Positions 1 to 10,753 of a stretch of 56,217 bases of DNA are shown here, piece by piece (positions within the stretch are counted from its first letter, which is position 1; every line of letters starts with the position of its first letter). The translations under genes were made by a program, and so were the position numbers. Source of the DNA: DATBSK01 sp964501785 (GTDB lineage Bacteria > Actinomycetota > Acidimicrobiia > IMCC26256 > PALSA-555); assembly GCA_964501785.1 (NCBI GenBank), contig CAZCUD010000021.1, forward strand, positions 1 through 56,217. Direction: 5' to 3'. The notes under the pieces were generated by a model. It was not told the DNA's origin and made no database searches. It saw only the letters and a program-made list of their open reading frames with translations.

Positions 1-580
1 GTACGTCGGGAACGAGACAGCCCTCGGTGCCGTCGATCGGCGCGTCGGTGACGAACAGGTTCGGGCGGTACTCGTCACCGAGCCGGTGCGAGCCGCGCAC
101 CCAGCGGACCATGCCGCTCTCGGGGGTCGCCGCGTCGAGCGGCACCCACACCGTGCAGAGCTGTTCTCCCTCGCAGTGGAAGTACGCGGCATCGGTGTGG
201 AAGCGCGTCTCGAACGGCGTGCCCGCCTCCTTCACGAGCACGCTGTCCTCCCACAGGACGACGCGGTCGCTCCGCAGGAGGTCGGCGACGATCGGTGCGA
301 GCGGTGAACGGAGCGCGAACGCGGCGAACGCGTCGTCTCGCCGCCAGTGGTCGACGCCGGCGTTGAACCCGGCGGTGCCGGGCTCGGCGCCCGCGATCGA
401 GCCGAGATCGGCCGCATCGCCGCACGTGATCGTCTGCTCCAGCGGTTCGGCCAGCACGTCCAGCCACGCGGTCGGCAGGATCCCGCGCAGGACGACGACG
501 CCGTCGGCCCAGAGCTGCTCGACCTCGTCGTCGGTGACGGGACGCAGAGGTTCGACGAGGAGGTCAGTGCGCGAGCTCAC
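1..580 (-). CDS. Phytanoyl-CoA dioxygenase (PhyH) family protein, truncated by window edge
   Basis: An open frame on the minus strand starts at GTG 580 and runs off the left edge, leaving 193 residues. It carries the iron-binding HxD pair of Fe(II)/2-oxoglutarate dioxygenases in FHTDAAYFHCEG (His128, Asp130), followed by CTVWVPLDAATPESGMVRW and GSHRLGDE, the usual PhyH beta-helix stretch. The distal His and the oxoglutarate-binding Arg lie outside the window. PhyH enzymes hydroxylate small molecules or acyl-CoAs in the cytosol; the substrate cannot be read here. The start overlaps the stop of the nitrilase-family gene by 4 bp (GTGA), so the two are probably translationally coupled. The family call is firm, the substrate unknown. 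Confidence 0.85.
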   Translation of the reverse strand, partial: MSSRTDLLVEPLRPVTDDEVEQLWADGVVVLRGILPTAWLDVLAEPLEQTITCGDAADLGSIAGAEPGTAGFNAGVDHWRRDDAFAAFALRSPLAPIVADLLRSDRVVLWEDSVLVKEAGTPFETRFHTDAAYFHCEGEQLCTVWVPLDAATPESGMVRWVRGSHRLGDEYRPNLFVTDAPIDGTEGCLVPDV

Positions 581-1515
581 GGCTCGGCGCCCAGTCGGCC
601 GAGCTCGTCGGCGACCAGTCGCGTGATCGGCTGCTGCGGACCGGCGCGCCACTCGCGCCACGGCAGCCAGTCGTACCACTTCGCGAGCTCGGTGAAGTCT
701 AGGTGGGCGGTGATCAGCTCTTCGCCCGCACCGGCGCGGGCGAGCGTCACCGGGAAGCCGGGGAACTCGGGTCCGCCGATCACGCTGCCGCCCGCCCAGG
801 TCGGCGGTCCGTGGCTGTCGCCGACGCGGTTGGCCGATGCGGCGAACACCAGGTTCTCCTGGGCCCGAACCAACGTCGCCTGCTCGAGGTTCTCGCGCGC
901 GCGTGGCAGGTCGGAGCGGCCGGTCGGGTTGACGAGGAGCCGCGCGCCCTTGAGCGCGAGCACCCGGCACAGCTCCGGGTTGTTGTAGAAGTCGTAGCAG
1001 ATCGAGATCCCGATCGGTCCGAGGTCGGTCTCGAAGACCGGCAGCGCATCGCCCGGAGTGAACCGATCCGTCTCCAGCGGGATGCCGAGGTGCAGCTTCC
1101 GGTACGTGCCGACGAGCCCGCTCGGCGCGACGACGTTCGCGGAGTTGTAGATCACTGCGCGGTCGTGGGCGTCAGCCTCCTCGAAGCCGTAGATCACGTG
1201 GATGTCGTCGTCCCGCGCGGCTTGGGCGATCACTGCGCAGGACGGTCCGTCGGCTCGTTCGGCCTCGCCGAGGTGCCATTCGCAGGGCCGATGCTCCGCC
1301 GCGCACTCGTCGCAGCGGCCCCAGGTGTTGAGCGCGAGCTCGGGGAAGATCACGAGGTCGCAGCCGCGTCCCGCTGCCCTGGCGATCCAGTCGACGATCC
1401 GATCGAGGGTCGCCGACTTGTCCCGGGCGACGGCTTCGAAGTTGACGCACCCGACGGTGATGGCGCTCGGCCCGAGATGCGGCTCGTCGGGGCGCATCAC
1501 GCCGCCACCCGTCAC
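577..1515 (-). CDS. Carbon-nitrogen hydrolase (nitrilase superfamily)
   Basis: The 312-residue protein has the complete Glu-Lys-Cys triad of the nitrilase superfamily: Glu59 in VIFPELALN, Lys140 in YRKLHLG and Cys173 in ISICYDFYNNPE. Such enzymes hydrolyse amides, nitriles or N-carbamoyl compounds through a thioimidate or thioester intermediate. The GTG at 1515 is preferred over ATG 1497 because a TACGTT hexamer sits exactly 6 nt before it, as at other genes here. The downstream PhyH gene overlaps its stop, so the pair may oxidise and then deamidate one substrate, which is inference. An amidase, a nitrilase or a beta-ureidopropionase are all possible. Confidence 0.88.
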   Translation of the reverse strand: MTGGGVMRPDEPHLGPSAITVGCVNFEAVARDKSATLDRIVDWIARAAGRGCDLVIFPELALNTWGRCDECAAEHRPCEWHLGEAERADGPSCAVIAQAARDDDIHVIYGFEEADAHDRAVIYNSANVVAPSGLVGTYRKLHLGIPLETDRFTPGDALPVFETDLGPIGISICYDFYNNPELCRVLALKGARLLVNPTGRSDLPRARENLEQATLVRAQENLVFAASANRVGDSHGPPTWAGGSVIGGPEFPGFPVTLARAGAGEELITAHLDFTELAKWYDWLPWREWRAGPQQPITRLVADELGRLGAEP

Positions 1516-1521
1516 GCGCGC

Positions 1522-1527
1522 AACGTA
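1522..1527 (-). promoter_or_regulatory. Putative -10 box, leaderless start of the nitrilase-family gene
   Basis: Minus-strand TACGTT is followed by six bases and then GTG 1515. There is no Shine-Dalgarno in the gap, so transcription probably starts at the start codon. Confidence 0.5.
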
Positions 1528-1561
1528 TCCCAGGTCGCCGACGGTGTCGGGGCCGGCGCCG

Positions 1562-2995
1562 TCAGGTGCTGGAGATGCGGTAGAGCAGCCGCAGGCCCTC
1601 GTCGTAGATCCACACCGCGCCGAACCCGGCCGCGGCCTGGGTCTCGCCGTCGCCCGGCTCGATCGCGACGACCCGGGCGACCTCGGCGAGGTCGGGGCCC
1701 AGGGCCACGATGACGTCGACCGGCCGCTCGTACTGGAGCCCCCAGCTGCCCGGTGGCGCGGCGATCACCAGCTCGGGGGCCGGGTCGTACTCGCGTGAGC
1801 TCGTCGGCTCGAGCGTGCTCGGGTCGAGGGCCACGACGGTGCTGACCTCGCTGTCGGGGTCGTAGTCGGTGGTCAGCACCTGCGAGTCGTCGGCGACGAC
1901 GCCGTCGATGCTCGGTCGGGGCGTCGACGACGCCGCGACCTGCATGGTCGTCGGGTCGACGCGCACGATGTTGCCACCGTCACCTTCGGTCTCCGCGTAG
2001 AGCCCGGCCGGACCGGCCGCGAGGTTCGTGGGGGAGCGCTCGACGTCGACCCGACCGTCGACCTCACCTCGCTCGGGATCGATGCGCAAGATCTCGCGGT
2101 CGCGCGACGCCGAGACCCAGAGCGCACCGTCGAGCGCCGCGCCGCGGGGCCACAACGCTGCCGAGTCGGCTCGCAGCTCGCCGGGGTCGCCGTCCTCGGC
2201 GACGTCGATGGCGTCGTCGGTCTCGAGCGAGCTCGGGTCGATCGGCACCACGTCACCGTCCACCACGTCGATGCCGAACAGCCGATCGTCGACCGCCACC
2301 AGGCCCCAGAGGTCGTCGTCGACGGTGCGCCTCCGCACGATCTCGTTCGTCTCGGGATCGATGCGCAGGAGCAGCGTCGTGCGGTCGTCGCTGAACTCGC
2401 TCGTGCGGATCGCGACGACGACGTCGGTCCCGGTCGTCGCAGTCGCGGCGAGATAGTGGGGGTTGGCCGGCTTCACGAGGGGGATGGCCGCCTGCACGAG
2501 CGCGAGCCCGGGATCGACCGGCCCGGTCTCGAAGTCGACCGGCACCGGTCCCGCTTCGCACTCGTCGATCACCTCGTCCGCGTCGTCGGTTTCGGTCAGC
2601 TCGTAGCGGATCGTGGCGTCGAGCCCCGTGTCGGTGAAGGTCCCGCGGAGGCGCACGTTCCCGAAGCTCTGGAGGCCCTCGGCCGGGCCGGAGACCCGAG
2701 CCGAGATCGCGAACGTCCCGTCGGGCGCGACGCGGCCACCGACGACGTCCTCGAGGCCCGCCGGCGTGCCGTCGCCGTCGTCGGGGCACTCGATCGCGAC
2801 GAGCGCGCGGACCTGGGCACCCCCGTCCGAGTCGGGTGCGAGGACGGTCAGGTCGACCGACACGCGCGGGGCAGTGCCCTGGAACGTGCTACCCGCATCG
2901 GGTGCACCCGCCGTCTCGCCGGCGCCGGCGACGACTGGAGTGCCCACCATCAGCCCGACCGCGAGCGTGACCACGGTGACGCGAAGGCCTGCCAT
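1562..2995 (-). CDS. Secreted beta-propeller-like protein (YncE/Vgb-like), function unknown
   Basis: This 477-residue protein begins with a Sec signal peptide (MAGLRVTVVTLAVGLMVG, AxA-like site near residue 25) and has no lipobox. After about 150 residues without a recognisable domain come repeated units of the form 'VDDRLFGIDV...DGDVVPIDPSSLE' and 'LRIDPETNEIVRRRTV', where a value is assigned to an IDP/VDP-type strand. This is typical of YncE or virginiamycin-lyase-like six- or seven-bladed propellers. It is rich in Asp and Glu, as exported proteins of this kind often are. I see no catalytic residues; it may bind a ligand outside the membrane or at the wall. It sits 46 nt upstream of the nitrilase gene on the same strand. 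Confidence 0.65.
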   Translation of the reverse strand: MAGLRVTVVTLAVGLMVGTPVVAGAGETAGAPDAGSTFQGTAPRVSVDLTVLAPDSDGGAQVRALVAIECPDDGDGTPAGLEDVVGGRVAPDGTFAISARVSGPAEGLQSFGNVRLRGTFTDTGLDATIRYELTETDDADEVIDECEAGPVPVDFETGPVDPGLALVQAAIPLVKPANPHYLAATATTGTDVVVAIRTSEFSDDRTTLLLRIDPETNEIVRRRTVDDDLWGLVAVDDRLFGIDVVDGDVVPIDPSSLETDDAIDVAEDGDPGELRADSAALWPRGAALDGALWVSASRDREILRIDPERGEVDGRVDVERSPTNLAAGPAGLYAETEGDGGNIVRVDPTTMQVAASSTPRPSIDGVVADDSQVLTTDYDPDSEVSTVVALDPSTLEPTSSREYDPAPELVIAAPPGSWGLQYERPVDVIVALGPDLAEVARVVAIEPGDGETQAAAGFGAVWIYDEGLRLLYRISST

Positions 2996-3001
2996 CGCGG
3001 G

Positions 3002-3007
3002 AGACTA
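3002..3007 (-). promoter_or_regulatory. Putative -10 box for the beta-propeller gene
   Basis: Minus-strand TAGTCT, then CCCGCG, then ATG 2995. The same hexamer and spacing occur at oxyR; no ribosome-binding site is present, suggesting a leaderless message. Confidence 0.5.
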
Positions 3008-3090
3008 GAACGCTCGACCACATCCCCGTCGTCACCGAGCGGGTGCATGGTCGGGACCACCGTCCGCTGCAACTCGAAGGAGCACGCCCG

Positions 3091-4029
3091 ATGAAGGAGC
3101 TCGCCGGCAAGGTCGCGGTCGTCACCGGCGCCGGACAGGGGATCGGCCGCGCGCTCGTCGAACGGTTCTGTGCCGAGGGCATGCAAGCCGTGATCGCCGA
3201 CGTCGTCCCCGATCTCGTCGAGCGCACCACTGGAGAGCTGCGCGACGACGGGTGCGACGTGACCGGCGTCGTCACCGACGTGACCTCGCTCGAGTCGGTC
3301 GAGCAGCTCCGCGACGCGACGCTCGAGGCGTACGGCGCGGTCCACCTGCTGTGCAACAACGCCGGCATCGGCTCGGGCTCCGAGGGGGCGATCTGGGAGC
3401 ACCACCTCAACGACTGGCGGTGGAGCTTCGATGTGAACGTGTTCGGTGTCGTCAACGGGATGCACGCGTTCCTCCCGACGATGCTGGAGCAGGGTGTGGA
3501 GGGTCACGTCGTCAACACGACGTCGGGCAACGGCGGCTTCACGCCGATCGCGAACAGCGCGATCTACGCGGCGACGAAGTCGAGCGTCACGACGATCACC
3601 GAGTGCCTGTGGGCGCAGCTGCGCGCGATCGACGCGAACGTGAGCGCTTCGCTCCTGTATCCGTCGACGCGGACGCCCGGCATGCTCGACACCGGGATCT
3701 GGCGTCCGGGCGCGAACCGACCCGAGCGCTTCGACCGACCGGGTGCGCCGCCGAAGGAGGGGCGCGACAGCCTCACCCCGCTCCGCGAGCGCATGGAGGC
3801 CGCCGGGCTCGAGCTGACCTTCGCGCCGCTCGAGGAGGTGGCCGACCTCTGCGTCCAGGGGATCCGCGATGACACGTTCTGGATCTCCGTGCCCAACGAC
3901 GAGCAGGCGGCGAGGATCCGGGCGCGCGCCGCCTCGCAGATCGAGCAGACCGCGCCCGAGTACCTGGTGGAGCCCACCCACCTGACGCCGTCGATCACCG
4001 ACGGGAAGCGCTCGGGGCGGGCGTCGTGA
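3091..4029 (+). CDS. SDR family NAD(P)-dependent oxidoreductase
   Basis: The product is 312 residues starting at ATG 3091, which has GAAGGAG nine bases upstream; a longer in-frame start at 3043 lacks such a signal. The classical SDR motifs are all present: TGAGQGIG (residues 12-19), CNNAGIG, Ser145 in NTTSGNGG, and Tyr159 and Lys163 in YAATK. It therefore should oxidise an alcohol or reduce a ketone with NAD(P). The C-terminus is about 50 residues longer than a 250-residue SDR, and the stretch just after the active site (KEGRDSLTPLRERME) is typical of acyl- or steroid-type subfamilies. It is a single gene between the divergent propeller gene and convergent oxyR. Confidence 0.88.
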   Translation: MKELAGKVAVVTGAGQGIGRALVERFCAEGMQAVIADVVPDLVERTTGELRDDGCDVTGVVTDVTSLESVEQLRDATLEAYGAVHLLCNNAGIGSGSEGAIWEHHLNDWRWSFDVNVFGVVNGMHAFLPTMLEQGVEGHVVNTTSGNGGFTPIANSAIYAATKSSVTTITECLWAQLRAIDANVSASLLYPSTRTPGMLDTGIWRPGANRPERFDRPGAPPKEGRDSLTPLRERMEAAGLELTFAPLEEVADLCVQGIRDDTFWISVPNDEQAARIRARAASQIEQTAPEYLVEPTHLTPSITDGKRSGRAS

Positions 4030-4051
4030 TCCCGCCGGACGATCCCGGCGG

Positions 4052-4987
4052 TCAGCCCGCCGGGCTGCGCCGTGCGTGGTGGGGCATGACCTCGTCCGCC
4101 GCGGACGCGATGAGCTCGCCGAGCACGCGGTAGGTCGCCTCGCGCGCCGACGAAGCTCTCCACGCGAGCCCGACGCTGCGGGTCGGATGCTCGGGCTCGA
4201 GCTCCAGCAGCGCGACGCCCTCGTCGGGGTGGACGTCCCGCGCGATCGCGCTCTCGGGCACGAGCGTCACGCCGAGCCCCGCGTGCACCATCTGGAGGAC
4301 CGTGGGAAGGCTCGTGCCCTGGATCTCGGCGCGCCCGTCGTGGCCCGCGAGCTCGCAGACTGCGAGGGCCTGGTCGCGCAGGCAGTGCCCTTCCTCGAGC
4401 AGCACGAGTCGCTCCTCGGCCAGCGCGGTCGTCGCGCATCGACGGCGCTGCGCGAGCGGATGCGACTCGGGCACCGCGAGCAGGAACGGCTCGTCGTAGA
4501 GCGGGAGCTCCTCGACCCCGGCGCGGTGCAGCGGCAGCGCGAGCAGGAGCACGTCGAGCTCGCCCGCCAGCAGCTGCGCGAGGAGCGGCTCGGTGCGATC
4601 CTCACGCAGGTAGAGCTCGAGGCCGGGGTGCGACTCGGAGATCTGGCGGACCGCGTTGGGGAGGACGTAGGGCGCGATCGTGGGGATGACCCCGAGGCGC
4701 AGCCGTCCGGTGAGGTCGCCGCCTGCTGCGGCTGCCACGTGGCGCAGGTCGTCGACGTCGCCGAGGATGCGCCGCGTGCGATCGATGATCTGCGTTCCGG
4801 CCGCGGTGACCAGCACGCCGCGGCTCGACCGCTCGAAGAGCTGGACGCCCAGGCGCGACTCCAGGGCGCGGATCTGCGCGCTCAGGGCGGGCTGGCTGAC
4901 GAAGCACGCCTGCGCCGCCCGGCCGAAGTGCAGCGCATCGGCGACGGCGACGGCGTAGCGCAGCTGCTGGAGCGTCGGATCGGCCAT
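4052..4987 (-). CDS. oxyR: Hydrogen peroxide sensor OxyR (LysR family)
   Basis: The 311-residue protein has an N-terminal winged helix (residues 1-62, FGRAAQACFVSQPALSAQIRALE) and a LysR substrate-binding-like domain. Two cysteines in GHCLRDQALAVC (Cys202 and Cys211) match the position and eight-residue spacing of the E. coli OxyR peroxide-sensing pair (Cys199/Cys208), including the intervening LRDQA. It is divergently transcribed from katG across 119 bp, the classical OxyR target arrangement. On oxidation it should activate katG and control its own promoter. The start ATG 4987 lacks a Shine-Dalgarno but has TAGTCT six bases upstream. Confidence 0.93.
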   Translation of the reverse strand: MADPTLQQLRYAVAVADALHFGRAAQACFVSQPALSAQIRALESRLGVQLFERSSRGVLVTAAGTQIIDRTRRILGDVDDLRHVAAAAGGDLTGRLRLGVIPTIAPYVLPNAVRQISESHPGLELYLREDRTEPLLAQLLAGELDVLLLALPLHRAGVEELPLYDEPFLLAVPESHPLAQRRRCATTALAEERLVLLEEGHCLRDQALAVCELAGHDGRAEIQGTSLPTVLQMVHAGLGVTLVPESAIARDVHPDEGVALLELEPEHPTRSVGLAWRASSAREATYRVLGELIASAADEVMPHHARRSPAG

Positions 4988-5000
4988 AACGTGAGACTAT
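4986..5000. promoter_or_regulatory. Candidate OxyR box overlapping the oxyR -10 box and start
   Basis: ATAACGTGAGACTAT is a T-N11-A dyad (ATA-N9-TAT) of the LysR type. It covers the putative oxyR -10 (TAGTCT, minus strand, 4994-4999) and the first bases of the start codon, so bound OxyR would repress its own gene. The rest of the intergenic region up to the katG start at 5107 shows no second clear dyad. Confidence 0.45.
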
Positions 5001-5106
5001 CGAGACTACAAGATGTGTGTCCTTCCCTTATCGCTCGCACACCGCGGATGATGGGCGCCCACGAGGAAGCACCGCGAGCGAACCGCGAGCAGCAGAGGAG
5101 GCGGAC

Positions 5107-7299
<2,193 letters not shown>

Positions 7300-7302
7300 G
7301 GC

Positions 7303-7332
7303 GCGTGCGGTGACGCTGGTGTCATCGCACGC
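7303..7332 (+). terminator. Hairpin terminator after katG
   Basis: GCGTGCGGTGAC pairs with GTCATCGCACGC across a 6-nt loop (12-bp stem with one G-U pair), starting four bases after the katG stop. No T-run follows, as is common in GC-rich actinobacteria. Confidence 0.6.
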
Positions 7333-7377
7333 CCCGATGGGTAAGGCGTCGGCGATGACGGAGCGAACGTCGGTCGG

Positions 7378-8595
7378 ATGCCCTCACTGATCCGCGCCCG
7401 TGAGTCGGTGCGGACGAGCCTCTGGTTCGTCCCGGCTCTCTGCGCTCTGGCCGCGGTGGCGCTGTGGGCAGGCATGCGCGCGCTCGACCAGTCCGATCTT
7501 GTCGAGACCTTGCCCCTCGGCTTCGGAGGCGGCCCCGACGGTGCGCGCGACGTGCTGTCGGCCATCTCCACCTCGATGATCGCGTTCACCGGTGTCGTCT
7601 TCTCCGTGACGATCGTGGCGCTGCAGCTCGCGAGCTCGCAGTACTCGCCGCGCGTGCTGCGCAACTTCCTCCGCGACCGTCGCACCCAGCTGGCGCTCGG
7701 GTCGTTCATCGCCGCGTTCGTGTACGCGCTGCTGGTCCTGCGCGGGGTGAGGAGCGAGACGGTCGACGAAGCCGCCTTCGTTCCACGGCTCTCGATCAGC
7801 ATGGCGTTCGTCGTCCTGGCGTTCAGCCTCGTGATGTTCGTGGTCTACGTCCACGAGATCGCGCAGTCGATCCGGGCGTCGCGCATCATCCAGACCATCG
7901 GAGACGAGACGCGCCGCTGCCTCGACCAGCTCCTGGCCGATCCGGACGAGGAGGTGGCGTCGGCAGTGATCGAGGAGGCGCGGGCGCGTCGCGAGACGGT
8001 GCTCGTGGCGGATCGTCCCGGCTACGTGCTCGGCTTCGACCATCCGCGTCTCGTCGAGGCCGCGCGGTCGGCGGCGCTCCGTCTCGACGCGGCGGTGGCG
8101 CCGGGCGACTTCATCCCGACCGGTGGGGTGATCCTCGTCGCGGTCGGGGCTGGGCGCGAAGACCTGGACGAGCCCGCTCTCCGGGCGGCCGTGCCGATGG
8201 GCTCGGATCGCACGCTGGAGCAGGACCCGCTGTTCGGTGTGCGCCAGCTGGCCGACGTCGCGCTCCGCGCGCTGTCGCCGGGGATCCACGACCCGACGAC
8301 GGCTGTGCAATGCCTCGACCAGCTGCACGACCTCCTCAGGCGGATCGTGACCCGACGCTTCCGCAGCGGCGAGCATCGTGATGACGACGGGACCATCCGG
8401 TTCGTCGAGCCGCGCCCGACCTGGGACGACGTCGTCGACCTCGCGCTCACCGAGATCCGACGCGCCGGCCGAGATCAGGTGCAGGTGGAGCGTCGCATCG
8501 ACGCGTTGGTCACCGATCTCCTGACGATCGCACCTTCGTCGCGGCGGGATGCGCTGGAGTCATGTCGAGCCGGCGTGATCGTGCGGGAAGGCTGA
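7378..8595 (+). CDS. DUF2254 family membrane protein
   Basis: The product has 405 residues. The N-terminal third holds about four hydrophobic segments (near residues 18-38, 60-82, 102-124 and 140-162). The conserved block SMIAFTGVVFSVTIVALQLA followed by SSQYSPRVLRNFLRDR between segments 2 and 3 is the hallmark of DUF2254. The C-terminal half is soluble, with GYVLGFD and SPGIHDPTTAVQCLDQLHD, also typical of the family. The function is not established; DUF2254 proteins are integral membrane proteins found in many actinobacteria. It follows katG after the hairpin, so it is probably a separate unit; no strong ribosome-binding site precedes ATG 7378. Confidence 0.85.
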   Translation: MPSLIRARESVRTSLWFVPALCALAAVALWAGMRALDQSDLVETLPLGFGGGPDGARDVLSAISTSMIAFTGVVFSVTIVALQLASSQYSPRVLRNFLRDRRTQLALGSFIAAFVYALLVLRGVRSETVDEAAFVPRLSISMAFVVLAFSLVMFVVYVHEIAQSIRASRIIQTIGDETRRCLDQLLADPDEEVASAVIEEARARRETVLVADRPGYVLGFDHPRLVEAARSAALRLDAAVAPGDFIPTGGVILVAVGAGREDLDEPALRAAVPMGSDRTLEQDPLFGVRQLADVALRALSPGIHDPTTAVQCLDQLHDLLRRIVTRRFRSGEHRDDDGTIRFVEPRPTWDDVVDLALTEIRRAGRDQVQVERRIDALVTDLLTIAPSSRRDALESCRAGVIVREG

Positions 8596-8602
8596 CCTCC
8601 GG

Positions 8603-8620
8603 CATCACCCGGCGGTGATG
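8603..8620. terminator. Shared terminator hairpin between convergent genes
   Basis: CATCACC-CGGC-GGTGATG forms a perfect 7-bp stem. It contains the stop codon of the PAP2-like gene (8605-8607) and lies eight bases after the DUF2254 stop. Confidence 0.5.
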
Positions 8621-9348
8621 GCGTGCGCGGCGAAGGTGTAGGCGAAGCCGAGCGCGACGTCGACCACGTAGTGCTCGCCCGTCACGACCAGCGTCGCGCC
8701 CATCGCGAGCGGGTACAGCGCCAGCGCGGTGCGCATCGCGGGCGACACGTCGGAGAAGACGAGTGGCACCAAGAGCGCGTGGGCCGCGTGGATCGACGGC
8801 ATCGCGGCCACCGTGTTGGAGTTGGCCTGGCCGAAGTCGAGCAGCTGTTGGACTCGCTTCAGACCCAACAGCTCGAGCCCGTCACCCGACGTTCGCTCCA
8901 CCGGCTCGATCACGCCGTCCTCGGACGCCATCCACGGTGGTGCGCTCGGCAGCGCGACGTAGGTGATCAGACCGGCGACGCTGACGAGCGCGAAGTCGCG
9001 GTTCCACCGGCGCCAGCGCTCCCGATCGTGACGGTGCAGCCATGCTGCGCACGCGTACGGCACGACGAAGTGCGAGAGGTAGATCGCGGTGATCGGGACG
9101 CTCCACCAGCCGATGCGCCGGTTCGCGTAGAGCCGCTCCTGGAGCTCGACCGTCGGCAGCTTGTCGTTGAACGCTCGCCGCTCGAGCTCGGCGATGCTCT
9201 TCATCTGGACCGGCCGGCGCAGCTTGCGCGCCACCCAGCCCGACGAGAGGTAGCCCGCGAGCAGGAGCACCATCGGCGCCCAATCGGACCACGACGAGGC
9301 TCGTCGCGGTGCGGTGGTCTTCCTGCGGCGTCGTCGGAGCCCGGCCAC
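8605..9348 (-). CDS. PAP2-like membrane phosphatase/transferase
   Basis: This 247-residue protein has a basic N-terminus and about six membrane segments. Two signature pieces of the PAP2 phosphatase superfamily are visible: MPSIHAAHALLVPLVF (SxxxH-type motif with the phosphate-stabilising His) and GEHYVVDVALGFAYTFAAH (nucleophilic His with downstream Asp). The arrangement resembles the PAP2_3 branch that includes inositolphosphotransferase (AUR1-like) proteins, so it may move or remove phospho-head groups on lipids in the membrane. The first KxxxxxxRP motif is not obvious. GTG 9348 is the longest start and the true one may be further in. Confidence 0.72.
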   Translation of the reverse strand: MAGLRRRRRKTTAPRRASSWSDWAPMVLLLAGYLSSGWVARKLRRPVQMKSIAELERRAFNDKLPTVELQERLYANRRIGWWSVPITAIYLSHFVVPYACAAWLHRHDRERWRRWNRDFALVSVAGLITYVALPSAPPWMASEDGVIEPVERTSGDGLELLGLKRVQQLLDFGQANSNTVAAMPSIHAAHALLVPLVFSDVSPAMRTALALYPLAMGATLVVTGEHYVVDVALGFAYTFAAHAITAG

Positions 9349-9417
9349 GGCGGGTGAGTCTCGCGCCTCGGACGGGGCCGCGCCCAGCGCTCGAGTGCCG
9401 TCGCCCCGGAGCCGGGG

Positions 9418-10701
9418 TCAGCGTCGACGGCGGGCGACGTACTCCTTGTAGCGCTCCGCGGCCGCGGCGAGGTCGGGTCGGGCGTCGAGGACCGGCTGCA
9501 TCTTCTTCCAGGCCTCCTCGCGCTTCGCCGGGAGGTACTCGGTCGGCCAGTAGCCCTCGTGCGGGCGGTACTCCTTGAGCACCCGCCGCGCGACCGTGGC
9601 CTTGTGGACCTCGTCGACGCCGTCGGCGATGCCCATCGTGGGCGCGGCCGCGTACATCGCCTGGATCGGGGTCAGGTCGGTCGTGCCGAGCGAGCCGAGG
9701 ATGTGAAGGGCGTTGTAGGAGACCTCGCGCAGCACCTTCGCCATCGTGAACTTGACCGCGGCGATGTCGGTGCGGGCCTCCTGCGTGGAGGTGTTGTCGA
9801 TCTTCCACGCGGTCTCGAGCACGAACAGACGCAGCATGCGGATGGAGGCGTAGGAGTCGGCGATCTTCTCCTGCACCATCTGGTGTTCGCCGATGATCTT
9901 CCCATGGCTCTCGCGCGAGAGCGCGCGCTCGCACATCATGTCGAACGCGAGCTTGCACTGTGCGATCGTGCGCATCGCGTGGTGGATGCGCCCACCCCCG
10001 AGCCGTCGTTGGGCGAGCACCTTCGCGCCGTCCTCCGGGCCGAGCAGGTGATCGAGAGGAACCCGGACGTCGCGGTAGATGATGTGGTTGTGGTTGCGCG
10101 GCTCGGGCATGATCTCGACGCCCGGCGTGTCGCGCGGCACCACGAACATCCCGTTGGTGCACATGACGAAGAGGATGTCGGCCACTCGACCTGCCGACGT
10201 GAACCACTTCTCGCCGTTGATGACCCACTCGTCGCCGTCGCGCATGGCGTGCGTCCTGAAGAGGTTGGGATCGCTCCCGCCCTGGGGCTCGGTCATCGAG
10301 TAGGCCGAGAACATGTCCTGGTTGAGCAACGGGACGAGCCAGCGCTGCTTCTGCTCCTCGGTGCCGTACGCGGCGAGCATCTCCATGTTGCCGGTGTCGG
10401 GCGCGGCCGCACCGAACATCTGCGGCGCCGACGGGTAACGACCGATCACCTCGTTGAGGAGGCCCAGCTTGAGCTGGCCGAAGCCGGGGCCGCCGAGCTC
10501 CTCGTCGAGGAAGATCGCCCAGAGGCCCTGGTCCTTGACCTCCTGCTGGAGCTCGCGGACGTAGGCCTTCACCACCGGGTCGGGTGAGCGGATGGCGTAC
10601 GGGAACACGTGCTCGAGCGGCTCGACCTTCTCGCGACAGAAGTCGTCGACCCAGTCGAGCTTCGTCTGGAACTCGGGCTCGGTCGAGAAGTCCCACCCCA
10701 T
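9418..10701 (-). CDS. Acyl-CoA dehydrogenase
   Basis: ATG 10701 is preceded by AGGAG at 8-nt spacing, giving 427 residues; a longer in-frame reading from 10953 is low-complexity shadow. The N-terminal helical part (EFQTKLDWVDDFCREKVEPLE), the FAD/substrate beta domain (SAYSMTEPQGGSDPNLFRTHA, then EWVINGEKWFTSAG), and the C-terminal four-helix bundle (RRLGGGRIHHAMRTIAQCK) are in family order. The C-terminal GxxDGVDEVHKATVARRVLKE resembles ACAD10/11-like and mycobacterial FadE enzymes. It oxidises acyl-CoA thioesters to enoyl-CoA using FAD and an electron-transfer flavoprotein. The substrate chain cannot be deduced. It stands alone between the PAP2-like and methyltransferase genes, all on the minus strand. 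Confidence 0.9.
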   Translation of the reverse strand: MGWDFSTEPEFQTKLDWVDDFCREKVEPLEHVFPYAIRSPDPVVKAYVRELQQEVKDQGLWAIFLDEELGGPGFGQLKLGLLNEVIGRYPSAPQMFGAAAPDTGNMEMLAAYGTEEQKQRWLVPLLNQDMFSAYSMTEPQGGSDPNLFRTHAMRDGDEWVINGEKWFTSAGRVADILFVMCTNGMFVVPRDTPGVEIMPEPRNHNHIIYRDVRVPLDHLLGPEDGAKVLAQRRLGGGRIHHAMRTIAQCKLAFDMMCERALSRESHGKIIGEHQMVQEKIADSYASIRMLRLFVLETAWKIDNTSTQEARTDIAAVKFTMAKVLREVSYNALHILGSLGTTDLTPIQAMYAAAPTMGIADGVDEVHKATVARRVLKEYRPHEGYWPTEYLPAKREEAWKKMQPVLDARPDLAAAAERYKEYVARRRR

Positions 10702-10753
10702 GTGCGCGCTCCTGTTCGTGGTCTCGCGAACGTAGCCGTGGTGCGGTTCGGGC

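Noticed and set aside
5017..5106. Thirty extra N-terminal residues for KatG from ATG 5017
   Set aside because: No ribosome-binding site at 5017, whereas AGAGGAGG precedes GTG 5107; the extension would also use up the divergent control region.
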